Origin: Neovahlkampfia damariscottae
Lineage: Eukaryota > Heterolobosea > Selenaionea > Neovahlkampfiida > Neovahlkampfiidae
Length of the DNA stretch: 64,000 nucleotides
Direction: 5' to 3'
NCBI GenBank assembly: GCA_016618085.1
Contig: JABLTG010000039.1
Span: 1 to 64,000 of the forward strand
Part shown: positions 1-13,905 of the stretch, in pieces
Numbering within the stretch: position 1 is the first letter of the stretch
Layout of the letters: each line of letters begins with the position of its first letter
The notes under the pieces: model-generated
Told to the model about the DNA's origin: nothing
Seen by the model: only the letters and a program-made list of their open reading frames with translations
The model's database searches: none
Program-made: the position numbers and the translations under genes

Positions 1-1
1 A

Positions 2-205
2 GATTATAATGGAGCAAGAAATATATTTCTGATGAATATACAAAATTTTATTGGAAATCCAAAAACTGCCAGTACTGCTGGCGACGGTCCTATCCCGAAA
101 GAAACCTTGATTTTAATGTCTGGTCTGATTAATCAGAATGAACAGAAAGTCAGTTTTAAGATAGCGGTCCAACCAAATTTTTTACACAACATTTTGGAAT
201 TTTAA
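2..205 (+). CDS. 3' end of an unidentified gene (possible TnpB/Fanzor-like tail)
   Basis: An open frame runs in from the left edge to a TAA at 203-205, giving about 67 residues. Near its start is the string DYNGARNIFL. The D-x-N-x-A-R-N-I pattern resembles the third RuvC motif of TnpB and eukaryotic Fanzor nucleases. The remaining 50 residues end in a beta-like stretch (KVSFKIAVQPNF) that such proteins do not usually carry, so an adaptor-ear-like or other beta-rich C-terminus is also possible. No upstream sequence is available to check the other RuvC residues. Coding status is fairly safe; identity is not. Confidence 0.4.
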   Translation, partial: DYNGARNIFLMNIQNFIGNPKTASTAGDGPIPKETLILMSGLINQNEQKVSFKIAVQPNFLHNILEF

Positions 206-311
206 ATTAAAAAATTCCGTGTTTTATTAAATCCTAAATCCATCATTCTTTTGTTTATCAAAATCTATTTTCTCATTCAAAAAAATTAATTTAAACTCAA
301 CTCAATTCCAG

Positions 312-316
312 CCAAT
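312..316 (+). promoter_or_regulatory. CCAAT element upstream of the BLTP1 gene
   Basis: The CCAAT pentamer lies 48 nt before the ATG at 364. It sits in the 158-nt AT-rich spacer after the preceding stop. It is the first example of the motif found near almost every start codon in this window. The rest of the spacer shows no other recognisable element. Confidence 0.55.
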
Positions 317-363
317 CAACAAGTTCACAAGAAGAAGAAAAATAAAAACTAACCAAAAATCTG

Positions 364-3300
364 ATGGCTCAATTTCTGTATGTACCAGATTATGCTGCCT
401 TTATTATATTAACAGCGAGTTTTATAATATTCTTTCTTGTTATAATTTTAGATTTGTTATTTAATTCAACAATTTCCGGATTTTTGGTGACAATACTTTT
501 AAAATTATTTTTTTGGTTTAGGAAATCAAAAGATTACATAAAAGTTGGTTCAATGTCATTTTCATTACTTGGTGGAAAGATACCATTCAGAGATGTTGTT
601 TACGTTACGAAAAATGCCACACTTCATATTATTGATGGATACATTTCTTTCAACTGGTGGTATATATTCAAACCAAAATGGGAAGGAAGTGAATCCATTA
701 TAGTTATTCATTTCTCAGGTTTTGAATATATCATATTCAACAATCAAGCTGCATATGAAAAAGTTGAAGATTTAAAAAAAAAAAGAGAAGATGGTATTGA
801 TACTGAAATTGAACTTGGTAAATAAATTTAAATTAAAAAACTAAAATTTTGAAAACAGACTCATCACCACCAAAACAAGACGGAAGAAAGAATTTTTTTT
901 CTTGGGTTAAAGGAGCAGGACTTATCATTAGAAATGGAACAATAATCATCGGAAACAATAAGTTACCAACACATATGAGTATTAGTTTCAAAAAAGCTTC
1001 TGGAATTTTCAAATTAGACAAAGTAAACATTAACAAATTTTTTAAGTTTTTTTTTCAAGCCAAAATCATCAATAGATAACTACAGATTTATGTGTGATTT
1101 GAAAGTTGAAAAATTTCAATATTCTTATCCAAAAAATCCAAATGTTGAATATGAAACTCCATTTTATGAAAACCTTGATGACTTGTAAAGACAAAAATTT
1201 TTAACATTCATTTTTTTAAAAGACCTTTAAAAGAAGCAGCAAAAAAACACTTTTCAAAGAGTGGAACGAATTTAGGTTTTTTAGATTTTGATTTTGATTC
1301 AATGCAAAACAATGAATTTGTGTATCCTTTCAATTACAAATATCCTGAAAATTGTAAAACTAAAATGAAAATACCAAATGAAACAACAATTATCTCCATA
1401 AAATCTGTCAGATTCACTTATTACGATGATTCACCAGGTTTTTATTTTTTTTTATTTTAAATTTATAAGGACTTGTTCCTACTGATAAAGAGTTGAGAAA
1501 AGCAAATTCAGAACCTCCAAAATGTGGAATTGATATTGTCACAAATGAAATATTAGGTGATGGAATTGTTTATGGACCTTGGGCTGATCATCAGAGGTTT
1601 TTTTTTTTTTTTTTATTTTTAAATTTCACCTTTAGATATTTAATTCAAACATTTTTTTATCCACCAACACATGAAAATCAAAAAAGAATTTATCAAACCC
1701 CAGGAAGTTTAAGACAACATGAACGTTTTGACATTAACATTGAATTTAAAAAACCAACAACTTGGTGGTTTCCATTTCATCGAAGACCAAGAGTAAGAGT
1801 GAAAAAAATGTTTTGACAAAACTTTTAGAATTTGGAAGAAAAGTTAACTGGAAAGTGTGAACAAGAAGCATTCAATTTTTCGTTTTCAGAAGGTTCTACT
1901 ATACTTTGGAGTTATTGTTATGGTCAAATTGATGAAACTGGATCAAATACACTTGTTGATATCAATCTAAAAAAAGCATCATGCTCAACTTCAAATACAA
2001 ATTCTCCTTTTGGCTCTGCTCCAAATTTTAGGGTAAATTTAAATTAAAGTTAAATTTTTCTTTGCCATAGTTTCAATGGGATATGCACACAGCAGCTCCT
2101 TGGAATGGATTCAGAAATTATACTTTTGACATGGATATTGAAGATGGGAAAGTTTTTTTTTTATATGACCATCTTGTTTTTATTCAAGATTTAGTTTATG
2201 CTTGGAGAAATTATCCAAATAAAACGTGGCCACCTGATATAAAAGAATTCTATCCTTCACTTTATAAATACATGTTTAGATTACATCAATCAGAAATTTT
2301 GATTAATATTAATGATAATAATATCATTGATTCACATAATGAATATGACAGAAATAGTATGTTTATTGAAAATTTATTCACTTTTCAAAAAAGCTTATTT
2401 TTGTATACGTGCTCCAATTTTTGAATTGGAACTTGTTACAGATTATCCTAAATTTGATCCTGTTTCATCAGTTTATGAGATTTATATCAGAATGATGAAG
2501 AAAGATGATGTTTTACCAAAGGCTTCAATTAGACTACCTTCTAATCATCCAATGACAAAAAATTTAGGAAATACATCAACAGAGTTTATAAGTGGTGATA
2601 AAGTCACTCTTAGTGCTAAATATTTAATGCATACACATATTGCTCCTGAAAATTTAGATTCTATAACCATTGATATTTCTGCTGAAAAAGGAACATTTAC
2701 TTTAACTGGATTTTATTTGAATTATATTGTTGGCATATTGTACAATTTATTGACTTCAGAAAAATTTTTTGTATCAACTGAAGAATTTAAATTAAATGGA
2801 AATGTAAATGAAAAAGGAAGATATATTTACAATTTAAGAAACACTGATGAAAAAGGTCATTTACTTCCATCAAATTCTACTGAATATTTTCTTTCTGTTG
2901 ATGCAAGAAGCATTGAAGTTGTTGCTCCTTTGAATTTATATTCAACAAAAGAATCAATTGGTACTGGAATTATCGAAAAAATTAGTGTTGATTTGCGTTA
3001 TGTTCCAACATATATTGATCTCTCAGTTGATGTTTCACCAATTTCAATCTCAATTCCTCTTTCAGGTGATGATTTGAAAATAAAACATCCAAGACAAACT
3101 TTTTTAGGTTTAGAAGCTGTTAAAGTTTGGGGACATGCAATGGTAGGAACACCACCTGATAATAATTATTACAAAATGATTTTTGATATTTTGATTGGAA
3201 ATGTGAAGGGAGAGTTATTTCCATCACAAGTAACAATGGCAATCAATTTTTTGACAAATTTTATTCATCAATGGAAAGTTGCTTACCCAATTACAGAACT

Positions 3301-6300
3301 TAGCTCACTGCCAAAAATTTACAATAATGACCGTGTTTATATGCCTGATATCGTTTCGAAATACAAATTACTTGAATTACTTTTAAAGATTGAAAGTATC
3401 ACATGTGGTATTATTGGAACAAATGGGATTGTAAATATTTCGGTTCCAAAAGGTGTTGAGGTTTTTACTGACAATATGGTGGACTCAGAAACAGGAAGTA
3501 GACATTATGTTGAAGTTCCAGAAATTGATGCAAAACTATTGAATTCAAGAGAATTAGGAATGAAAACAAAAGAGGGTGACTGGATAAAAATTGCATCATT
3601 GGAAACTGGAATCAGATTAGATATTAGAAGTAGACCTCCTTGTTTTAGAAAACACCAAAAACTTCATACAAAATTTTTGAGAGATCAAGATTCAACCACA
3701 ATGAGATTGAATATTTGGAACGATGAAAAAGAAGAAAAAGAAGGATCATTTGTGGAATCAATGGACTTGGAAGAGATTGTAAAAGAATCAACAACTCAAG
3801 TTACTGAAAGAACTGATGATGAAACATCTTTCTTTGATGTTGATACACATTTTGATGAAAAAGATCAATCAGACGATGAGTACGCGTCCGCTGAAGATGA
3901 AGATGATCAACCAACTCAATCAACTTTACGGGGTAGTGTGAGACAACCACAACCAAACAAAAGAAATAGTGTTAGTAGAAGATCACATAATAATAGAATT
4001 AGTACTTCAAACTCAGATGTCTTGAGTTTCAGAGATTCAAATGCATCAGACAGATTTTCATCTGGAGTGTCACTTGATGGCTCTGTAGGAGATGATGATG
4101 AAGATTCATCAACCATTGAAACTGTATTTTTTTACAAAGGTGAAAAGAAGAACATGACAATTCCTCTTTCAACTTATGAAAAATACTTAATGTTTTATGT
4201 TTTTGAATATGACAGAGATGAGAATACTCCTTTGTATTTCAATTCAAAAAATATATTCCTGGATCATAAATTTGGATTGTATTCATATTTTCCAGATTAT
4301 ATTTTGAAAAGAACAAATGGCTTGGAAAATATTGAAAAAATTTACAAGCACTATGTTCCTCCAATTCCTTTAATTAAAATGACTGAAGAAAGAAGGGAAA
4401 TGAAACAAACCAAAGCTGGATTTCTTGAAAAAAGTGAAATTGTGAGATTGACACAGGATGATGATCGTGCTTCAACAAATATTCATCTCAATTTTTCAAA
4501 AGACATTTCTGTATTTTTGACACCAAATGTTTGTGCAATTCTTCAAGATTTTATCAAACCGTTCATCACTCCAAAACAAAATTGTGAAGATATTGCTGAC
4601 ACATTGGAAAAAAGAAATTATGAATCTGAAACCACACCTGAAACTATTCCTGATTGGAATTTGAATATGTATCAAGTTTCTTGTTCGTTGAATTCAGCAA
4701 CAGTTCATCTGTTGCAATCAATTTATGCTCCTGATTTAATCAAATCGAATTTTCTTGGCAGCAGAACAACCCATTCTGTCAAATTTGTTGGAAGCTCTTT
4801 ATTTTTTGTAATGAGTGTGGGATTCAAAAATAATAGAGTTCTTGATGATCCTGAAGTTCCTTTGAAAGAATTAGTCTCAGTTGAAGGATCAGGAAATTTA
4901 AAAACTCTGTATTGTACAATGCAAGTGATCAACAAGAAAGGTTTAACCTCTGAAGCTATCCCAATAGAAGGATTTCCAAAAGCTATTGAATTTGTTGAAA
5001 ATTGTCCAACTCTACTTGTTTTGTATTTGGATGGTTTAGATTTATTTGGCAAATACAAAGTTACTCTTGATGAAAATCAAGGAAGAGTTTCAGTGACAAC
5101 GGGAAAAGGAGTCAGAATTGATTTTGTGAAAGAATTGCCAGCCATCATCTATTCAATGTTCGATATTTGGAAACATGCAGCAACCTCCATTGGAAAAACA
5201 GTCACAGATTCAATGAAACAAAGTTCTTTGGCTGAAATTTATTTCCTTTCTTCTTTAGTTGCATTATCTCAAAATAGAAATATTAGTACATTTTTTGAAG
5301 AAAATAAAACACAAGCAATCAAGAAAATGAGAGAAATTTTGAATGTTGTTCCTTATGAAGAATTTCAAAAGATAAACAAAGACCTTTCCAAAAAAGGATT
5401 TACCAATTCAATAAATCAAGATACAGATGTTGAATTTTTCAAGGTATTAATGAAAACTTCATCAGATCAACTACCAGCCCAAAATCCCGAAGATCAAGTT
5501 GTGAAAAGAAAAACCTTTCCAACTTTAAAACATCTTAGAACAGATGTATTCTTTAAAGTGGATGAAGTGAAGATTTCATTGCATGCTTCAAAAACAACAA
5601 GTGTGGTGAAAGTAAATGACATTTTAGTTCAAGGAAAGCTCGAGTATGAGAAATTGAATACTCAAAAAGAAATGGAAATTGAAAAAAAGAAATTGAAAAA
5701 AAGAAAGATTGAAGCACTCTTATCTGTTCAAGTTGCATTAGTTTCTGTCAACATTTATCCTGAATTTGTACCTTTCATTACCTGCATTCTAGGAGTTCAG
5801 GCTTTACTTTGGAGTGATCAAAATAAAGAACTGGTTGGAAAGTTACGTGAACAAACCATGAAAAGAACTAAATCCATCGTTGATCAGTATCCTGAAGAAT
5901 TAGAATTTAGTGATGTTCTCAGTAATGTACAACGTGCCACCTCTCCAAATAAGTTTGTGATATACATTGGTGTTGAATTGGATGCAATTGAAGCAAGAGC
6001 ATGGATGGATTCTTATAATTTTGCTGAATTAATTGTTGATGGAGTATCTGTGATGTATAATCAAGCATTAAAAGGTCAAGATATTTCAAGAAGTGTTTTG
6101 GGAACTGAAGGGGATCCAAAAGAAGTTGATTTGAAATTAGTACATTCAAGTTCTGTCAATATTTCGAAAATTAAAGTCCAATATAACTACTCAGCAGAAA
6201 AGTTAACATCTTTCACTTCATTATTTGATGCTTCCATTCATGGGATTAGTATTAATGAGTACTGGTTTAAAATAAACTCAAAAAAGAACATTAGTCTTGT

Positions 6301-9300
6301 TTTTGGTGTCAAAGGAATTCAAATTAATGTTCCTTACACTAAAATTTGGAAAGCAGCAACATTTCAATTCAGAAGATTCATAAATACATGGTACACTGTA
6401 ATTACTGCACGTCCAAATGTTCCTTCCACTATAAATCAAAAAACATTGGTGAATTTACCAAAAGGAGAAGATGGAAAGATAAAAATCAACACAGAAATCC
6501 CTGCTATTAGTATTTATGTGGATGTGAACAATCTTGGAATTGAAGCAATTTTATTACCAAATCTTCAAATGAGATACGAAATGAAAAAAATAATTGTTTC
6601 TTTTTCTCGTTCTGTTGATGAAATGTACAAGTATCATTTGCATTTGTCAAACTCATATCTTGCATTCAAGACAAATCCAAACGAAGAATTTCCAAATAAT
6701 GAACGTGAAATTCCAAATCCTCAACAAACAAATCATTCAACAGATTTTAGGAAAAAAATTATTCTTCCTGAAGTAATTATTTCTGGTGATGTAAAAACTG
6801 AAACAAAATCAAAACAACCTTCTGTCACAATTTCAACATTTATTGATGTTGAATACATGGAAAATGTTTTTACAAGTGATTTATTAAATAATGTAATGCA
6901 TATTCAATCAACATTATTAAAGGAAGTGAATAATGTCATTGAAGGTTTCAACTATGTGATTGATCCAGATGATAAAGAGAGAGTTGCAACATTTACTAAC
7001 AAAATTATCAAAACTGATTTACCTAAAGCTCAAAGCACTGTGAAAACTTGGAAAGTAAATTATGATATTAATTTGTCATTAGAAGGAATTAATATCACTG
7101 CATTGACAAAAACAACATCCGTAATTTTTAATACAGGAAGAATGAAAGTTTCAATTTCTCAATTTTCCAATTCCGGAATGAAAATTAGTCTGGATATTTC
7201 AAAATTGCATGCAGAAATGGTTGATTCATATTCAATGAAATTCAGTACCAAAAGAGTATTTGATGAGGCATATTCAGATTATACAGATTGCTATCATTGG
7301 GGACATTTTGAAACTAATATTATAGTGAGAAACTTCAATTCACAAACTTCAGAAATCGAAGAAGAAAATATTACTATTGAAGAGAGTTCATCAAAATTAA
7401 TGGTTTTTATTTCTGATACACATGCGACTCTTCGTCCAGGATTGATTGACCAAGCAAGTATTTTTGTTGCTGATTATGCATCTTCAATTAATAACCTCCG
7501 TCAAGCAATTCAAAAAAATGAAGATTTACAAACTGAAGCAATTACAACATTGATGAAAAAAGGAGAGGAATATTACAATTATTATTCCAAACAAATTGTT
7601 GAACAAGTTTCAAAAGTTCCTACTTTAATTAAATCATCTGGATTGGTTAAAATCACAAACACCACTGTATCATTTCCAATTGGTGATAATCCATATTATG
7701 GATTTCTTGCAAATGAATATCCATCATTTCAACCAACTGAATCACTTCAAATTGTCATTGATCTCGTAAAAGTATCAACAAATGCGCACTCAGAAGAAAT
7801 GGAAGGAAAAAATTACTATCGAAGAAATGGAATTTTCAAAATTGAAAATATTGGAATTTATTTTGAAGACGTTCAAAATTATTTGAAAAAAGGTGTTCCA
7901 AGACCAAGTTTAGATAGATTTGAGTTGGCATTGAATAAATGTAAAATTGAAAAAGGAATTGTTCGTATGCAATTTATTTCTAGACAAAAAAGTGTGAAGA
8001 CTACCATTGATTGTAATATTAGTGGACCTCAAGTTGATGGAGATGCTTCAATGGCAAAATATATTCTTCACATTCGAGAAGATTGGGTGAATTCAAGAAG
8101 AAACCTTTACAATGATCCATTGAAATTCATTGGATCTCAAGATAGCAAAGAAAGTCAAAAAGTTGGAAAAGAAGTTGTTGATTTGATTCTTGGATCAATT
8201 CATGTTCAAGGTGCTTTTAAAATTGAACCTGGTACAATTAGACTTCATTCTTCATTGATGAAAAAAACAGATACAATCTTTAACAGTATCAAATCTAGAA
8301 GAGATCATACAATCTCTTTGGAAGCAGATTTACCATCATTAATTGTTGATGTTGTGTACACATCTGCTGAAAAAAAAACTAATACACATTTACAATTGTC
8401 AGTTGATTGGGTAGGAGGAAAATTGTATCCACAATCAGTTTTGTTTTATCAAGAAAGTCTGTACATTTATAATTATTCAGTCTTTGAAATGAAAAAAAAC
8501 AAGAAACTTCAAAAAGATTTGACAAATGTGAAGAAACCGCAAAATTGGATGAATTTGTTGGCAGGTATCATTAAGATTCAAAAAATATATCGTGGATATT
8601 CTGCAAAAAAATTATATAAAAAAATGAAATCAGGAAATATTACAAATAGAAAAACAGAGAAAAAAGAAATAATTGAAACAAAGAAAGACAAAAAAGATCA
8701 TGATGTTTCTTTACAAACCGAAACTTATTCATTTCATTGCAGAATTCGTCCATTTAAAATTGAATTATCTTGTGCTCCAGTCATTGAAGTTTCAACATTT
8801 TTAGAATTTACTCAACCATTTGATTTATTAATCACAAGATCCAATAGATCACTTTCAAGTGGAAATATCAAAGGAGATGCTATTTATTTAACAGTATTCT
8901 TATCTTCACCTGAAATTGTTTTTGGATTGACTCATAATCTTTCACCACCAGAATTTGCAGTGATAAAATTGATTGGTTTCAAAGGAAATATAGGAACAGG
9001 TTATGGAAATTTCTTAAGATCAGATGATACTTCAGTAATTTGTGGTATTATTCATTTAGAAAAATTCATGATTAACATCAGTCTTCCTCAAATCAATCAT
9101 TTCTTCATCATGTATACATTGATCATGTCAAAATTAGATGAAGCAAAAAAGGAGATTAAACAAAATTATGAAACACCTCAAGAAAATGAAATTAGTCAAA
9201 ACATAAAAAATATTGCGTCTCAAGTGACAAACAAGAAAAAAGTTGAAGAGTTGAGTTTAGATGCAACTCCAAGTATCTTTTTACAAGCTTTGATAAATGA

Positions 9301-10699
9301 TATTCAATTAAATTCAGATCTAGGAAGCAGTGTTGGAAAACAAAAAATTAGAATCATAAATGCAACATTAAGTCTTAGGGATCGTGGTAGATTTAAAAAT
9401 TCAATTCTCAGAGATCCATTCGTTGCATCTGGAAATATTGAAAAAGTGATGGTAAATTTAATTGGAAGATTAAAAGGTGCTTATTCAATGGGAGGTGTTG
9501 CTCTTGGTATCACAAGAAAATTCAGAGTTGCTGGAAAAAATCCAATCATTAAAGGGATTACAGATTTTTGGATTGTAATTCAACCAATGTCATTAGATAT
9601 GGATTACAACACAGATAAGATATTAAATATCAAAACTGGAGAACTATCTGTTCGTTTAAAGAATGTTTTGGATACACCAACTGGAAAAGAATATCATTCA
9701 AAAATACAATTACTTGGAGGTGATATCATCTTAAGAATGTCTAGATTAACTGCTCCTGCATTTTTAAAATTATTTTTCCGATTGAAAGATAATATTACAG
9801 ATGGTAAAGAATCTGCAATTGAAATGATAAAAACATCATTAAACTTCAAAGGAACTCTTTCATTTAGTGACTCAGAAAATGAATTAACAATCAAATCTTT
9901 ACCAATTGCTATTCAAACACCAAAAGAAATGCTTGTAAATTTACTTGCTGCTGGTGAATTTAGTTTAATTTGTTCAAATGTTTCAGTTTTTGTTTATGAT
10001 AAATTTGACATCAAAAAAGATGAATTGATTCCTTTTGGATCTTGGATTGATTTCTGTTCTGGAAAATTTACAGTGACATTGGCAAGAGAAATCAAAAGAC
10101 AAGAAGAAGAAGTTGTTCGTTTATTAACAATCTTTTTAGCAAATTTGAAAGTTGATAAGAAAGATTTAAGAAAATCATCATTGGTTATTGGAATACCTGG
10201 ATGTCTACTTGAAATGAAATCAAATCAATCCATTCATACAGACGAAATTGTTTACATTTTTGATTCAAAATTCCCAAAACCAATTCAAGTATCAACTAAT
10301 TTATCTGATTACAATTTCTTGAGAGAATTAATTGAATCATTCACAACTGAAATCAAAAAAGCGACTGAAGAAACTTTAACTTCAAAAAATAATGGTTTAA
10401 GTATGTTAACAGATGAAGAAATTGATCAAGAAAATAAAATCAAAATTCAAGAAAGAAAAATCTTTCCTGAAAGAAATTTTGTTGGCACTATTGAATTAAA
10501 TCCACAATTATCAGTATTAGGAGATATGACTCCAAAAATTTCAACTGTACTTTCATGGTGGGGAATTAAAGATAATGCTGTTATTCCAAGAGCTACTCAT
10601 GATACTTTGACAAATATACTTGAAACCATTTTTGTTGGTTCTTATAATGGACTTGAAGTTTTTGACAAAGTTTTTGAAGAAAAACAAAATCAACTCTAA
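364..10699 (+). CDS. BLTP1: BLTP1/Csf1 family bridge-like lipid transfer protein
   Basis: Giant protein of about 3345 residues in nine exons: 364-817, 859-1022, 1060-1184, 1223-1437, 1470-1596, 1636-1792, 1829-2032, 2071-2356 and 2394-10699. Joining them keeps the frame throughout. The N-terminus has one membrane segment (about residues 10-32), then SFSLLGGKIPFRDVVYVTKN and a DGYISFNWW stretch, which are hallmarks of the Csf1/FSA/Tweek family. The family builds a long hydrophobic groove that moves phospholipids between the ER and other membranes. Residues near 1050-1150 form an acidic, Ser-rich low-complexity linker. An IQ motif (IQKIYRGYSAKK) occurs near residue 2639. Length and layout fit a full-length family member. 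The exon 1-8 boundaries are my inference; the last exon is one open frame. A CCAAT lies 48 nt upstream. Confidence 0.92.
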
Positions 10700-10831
10700 T
10701 AAATTTTTTAAATATTTGATCAATATTTTTTGAAGTTACAAAAACATTAGAATTCAATTTTAATTTTGAGGTTTCAAAAATTATTTGATAAATTAACCAA
10801 TCATGTGAAACTTCTTCAAGAAAACAACTTC

Positions 10832-13800
10832 ATGCAAAAAACAGCAAAGTCATCGTTGTCTTCAAAAAGATTATTAAGAGATTTAAATGAGCTTTATAGT
10901 GCTCCATTAGAGTATATTGCTGCTGCTCCTTACAAAAACGACCTTTATTGTTGGCATGCAAATATTGTAGGAAGTGTAGACTCACCATATGAGGGTGTAG
11001 TGTTTCATTTGGTCTTAAATTTTCCAGAAGATTACCCAAACAAACCTCCAAAAGTATCTCTTTGTACCAAAATTGAAAGACAATTTGTTTATGGAAGTAA
11101 AATCTGTATTGATATTTTAGAAACCTTCAAAACAAATGAAAAGTCAACAGGATGGAGTTCAAGCTATTCTATTTCATCTATTTTGCTTCAAATTCAATCA
11201 TATTTATTTGACAAAGATGAATACCTTCAAATGACAATTCAAAAGGAAAATGCCATCAAGGACTCAATTACTTCAGCAAATAATTATAAATGTGAGTGTG
11301 GACATGATATGTTTTTGCAAAAACCAAATCCAACTCATGATAACTTCAAATTTTACAATAGTTTTTTCATTGGGTGTTTAGTTCAATTTTTATTGGGTTT
11401 AGATAAAGGATGTGATGTTGTCAAAGAAGGAATATTATTAACTGATGAAGGAATGAACTTCTTTTTTGATGAATTTGAAAAAGTAACTTGTTCAGCAGTT
11501 CATGCACTTAAAAAAGTGAAAAATTGGACGAAAAAAACAATATTTGTTTCAGTAGTTATCAGTGTTTATAATGCTACAAAAAATGTGTTATTAGCATTTT
11601 GGAAATTTCTTAGAACTTGTTGGGAATTATGGCAAAGATTTGTTGAATGGTTCACTTCTTTTTATAACAAGTTAGTTGAATTAGTTATTCCTCCACTTAA
11701 AAAGACTCAAAAAAATTTGAACCAAAAATTAACTGAATTTTGGGACTTTTTCACATCAATATTGGATTTTGTTCATTTATATTCAACAAAAACATTCAAT
11801 TTAATCAAAAAACCAACAAAAAAAATGATGAAGAAAATTGATACAGGATTGAATGCAGCTTTTGAATTGATTTTCCAAAATGAAATTGTTAAAAAAACGA
11901 TACCAGAATTTATTAATTCAATTGCTCAAAAATGTTATTTTGGTTATGATAGAATCATCAATCAAACTCAAACCATTTTCAAAGTTGTAGCTTCCAAAAC
12001 ATCAAATATTTCAAAAGCCATTTCACATCAAATTCAATCAATTATCACAAAAATGAAATGTTCTTTAGAACAAATTCAACAAAAATTCTCAGGATTTAAA
12101 ATCAAAGTAACTGATACCTGCATGTATAGTTATGAAAAAATGAATTCAAATCTCAAAAGAATTAATAGAAAAATTCAAAGAAAATTGAATTTCTCAATTA
12201 GAATAATTTCAAAGAAATTTCGAGAAATCAAAGCAATTGTGTATTCAATTATCAAAATAATTACAAATCCAATTGTTTCAGTATTTCAAAAATTCAAAAC
12301 TTTAGTCTCAAAAAAATACAAATACTATCATTACAAGACTGAGGTTTATCTCAAAAGAAAATATAAAAAATATCAAAAGGTAATGATTCTATTCATTTTA
12401 ACATGTTTAGAAATTGAAATTGATTAAAAGAAAATTTAATCTTATTTTGACATCAATTTCAAATCAAATCAATTCTATTGTCAAAGCACTTCAATGTTTC
12501 ACTGAAAATGTATTTACAAAACTTAAAAATCAAATCAATGATGCTTTTGTTACTTTCATTAGATTTCATGATATTATGATTCTCAACTTGTCTATTTATT
12601 GTGCTCTTCCATTGATTAAGTATTTCAATTCTTCTATGGAAATTATTGTTGATTCATTTGATGTTCACTGGAATCTTGGTAAAAAACTCATCACAAAAAC
12701 ATCAGAATTAAGAAAAACAGTAAAATGGGAATTAAAAAAGTTGTACATTAAAATAAAGAAACAATTTAAAACACAAGAAAAATACAATTTGAATGACATC
12801 CCAGATGATTCAATGACAGAAATATTAGAATTTTTAAATTTAGAAGAATTGAAAAAAATTGAAAATATCATTCCAGAGTTACAAACAATAACAAAATCAG
12901 CATATTTAATTGAAAGAAGAGAAACTATTTGTTATCATTCAAAAGATTCATTTGAATCAGCAACACTTGGATTTGGAATATCAAAGAAATCATTCAGCAA
13001 AAGAGATGAAACTATCATTCAAGAGTTACATTCACCTTTAGAATATTTAAGTTATTACTCATTCTATAAAGAAAAAGTTAGATTATCTGTTTGGAGAGAA
13101 GAGTTTACAAATTGGATTCCTTTGTACATTAACAAAAAACATGGTGAAAATGCATTAAGACTTGCAGAGAAATCAATTCGAGAAATTTTAGAAACTGATA
13201 AATTTGAACCTTCAATGGCTGTTTTTGTGTTGACTAAATTGATGTCAAGTCAAATTGTAAATATAATGAAAGGAGATATTCATTGTTCAATCAAATCATT
13301 AGAGGGTTATTTTCATTTTCATCGTTTGTTAATTGCATTCATTGAAAAATATCCAAAATTAAAAAAAGAAATTAACAAAAAAATTGAAAAGTTTTTATTA
13401 AATCCAAGAGAAAGATTAAAATACAACACACCAAATTTAGGTGATTTCTTTGCATTGTTAAGTGTTTCAAAATATAAATGGCATGATATTTCAACCAAAT
13501 TAATTGAAGAATCATTCACAAGAAATATTTTATGGATTTTAAGAGAAAATTCAAATTTGTTTGAAAATTCAAAAGATGAAGAAATTATCAAAACTAGTTT
13601 AAAAAGTACAATGGTTTCAAGAAGATTTATTATGTTTAATGTTTACTTTTTAATTCAATATGGATGTGGAAATTCAGGTAGAAAATTAAATGAAATTGCA
13701 ATGGAATATGATAAAAGATTTGGGCATCCAACATTAGATGAAAAAGAAAAATTGCAAAAAGCAACATTTCATATTCAAAAAATTAATAATTATGAAGATT

Positions 13801-13895
13801 ATTTTAAATGGGTAAAAATTGATCCAAAGATTAATGTTGTTAATATTTTAAGAAGAAGTTTAAAAAAATCAAAGGAAAATAATTATCACAAATAA
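10832..13895 (+). CDS. E2-like ubiquitin-conjugating protein with F-box-like C-terminal region
   Basis: Exons 10832-12379 and 12411-13895 join in frame to about 1010 residues. Residues 8-140 are a UBC fold: FPEDYPNKPPKVSL, then a catalytic-type Cys92 in KICIDIL, then WSSSYSISSILLQIQSYL. The canonical HPN tripeptide before the Cys is absent (KIERQFVYGSK). A Cys-rich stretch (CECGH) follows the fold. Next come about 400 Lys-rich amphipathic-helix residues, an F-box-like segment near residue 646 (IPDDSMTEILEFLNLEEL) and a 270-residue helical region. The fusion may supply both conjugating and substrate-recruiting parts; that is inference. The ATG at 10832 is preferred because CCAAT lies at 10797-10801 and the frame further upstream has no ATG. 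The stop is 10 nt from that of the convergent neighbour. Confidence 0.8.
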
Positions 13896-13905
13896 AATTA
13901 TATAT

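Noticed and set aside
2312-2393. Start of the last BLTP1 frame at 2312 as a separate gene
   Set aside because: The conserved family N-terminus lies in upstream exons that splice cleanly into this frame at 2394.
10766-10831. Upstream extension of the E2-like protein
   Set aside because: There is no ATG in this part. It overlaps the CCAAT element, and the UBC helix starts just after the ATG at 10832.
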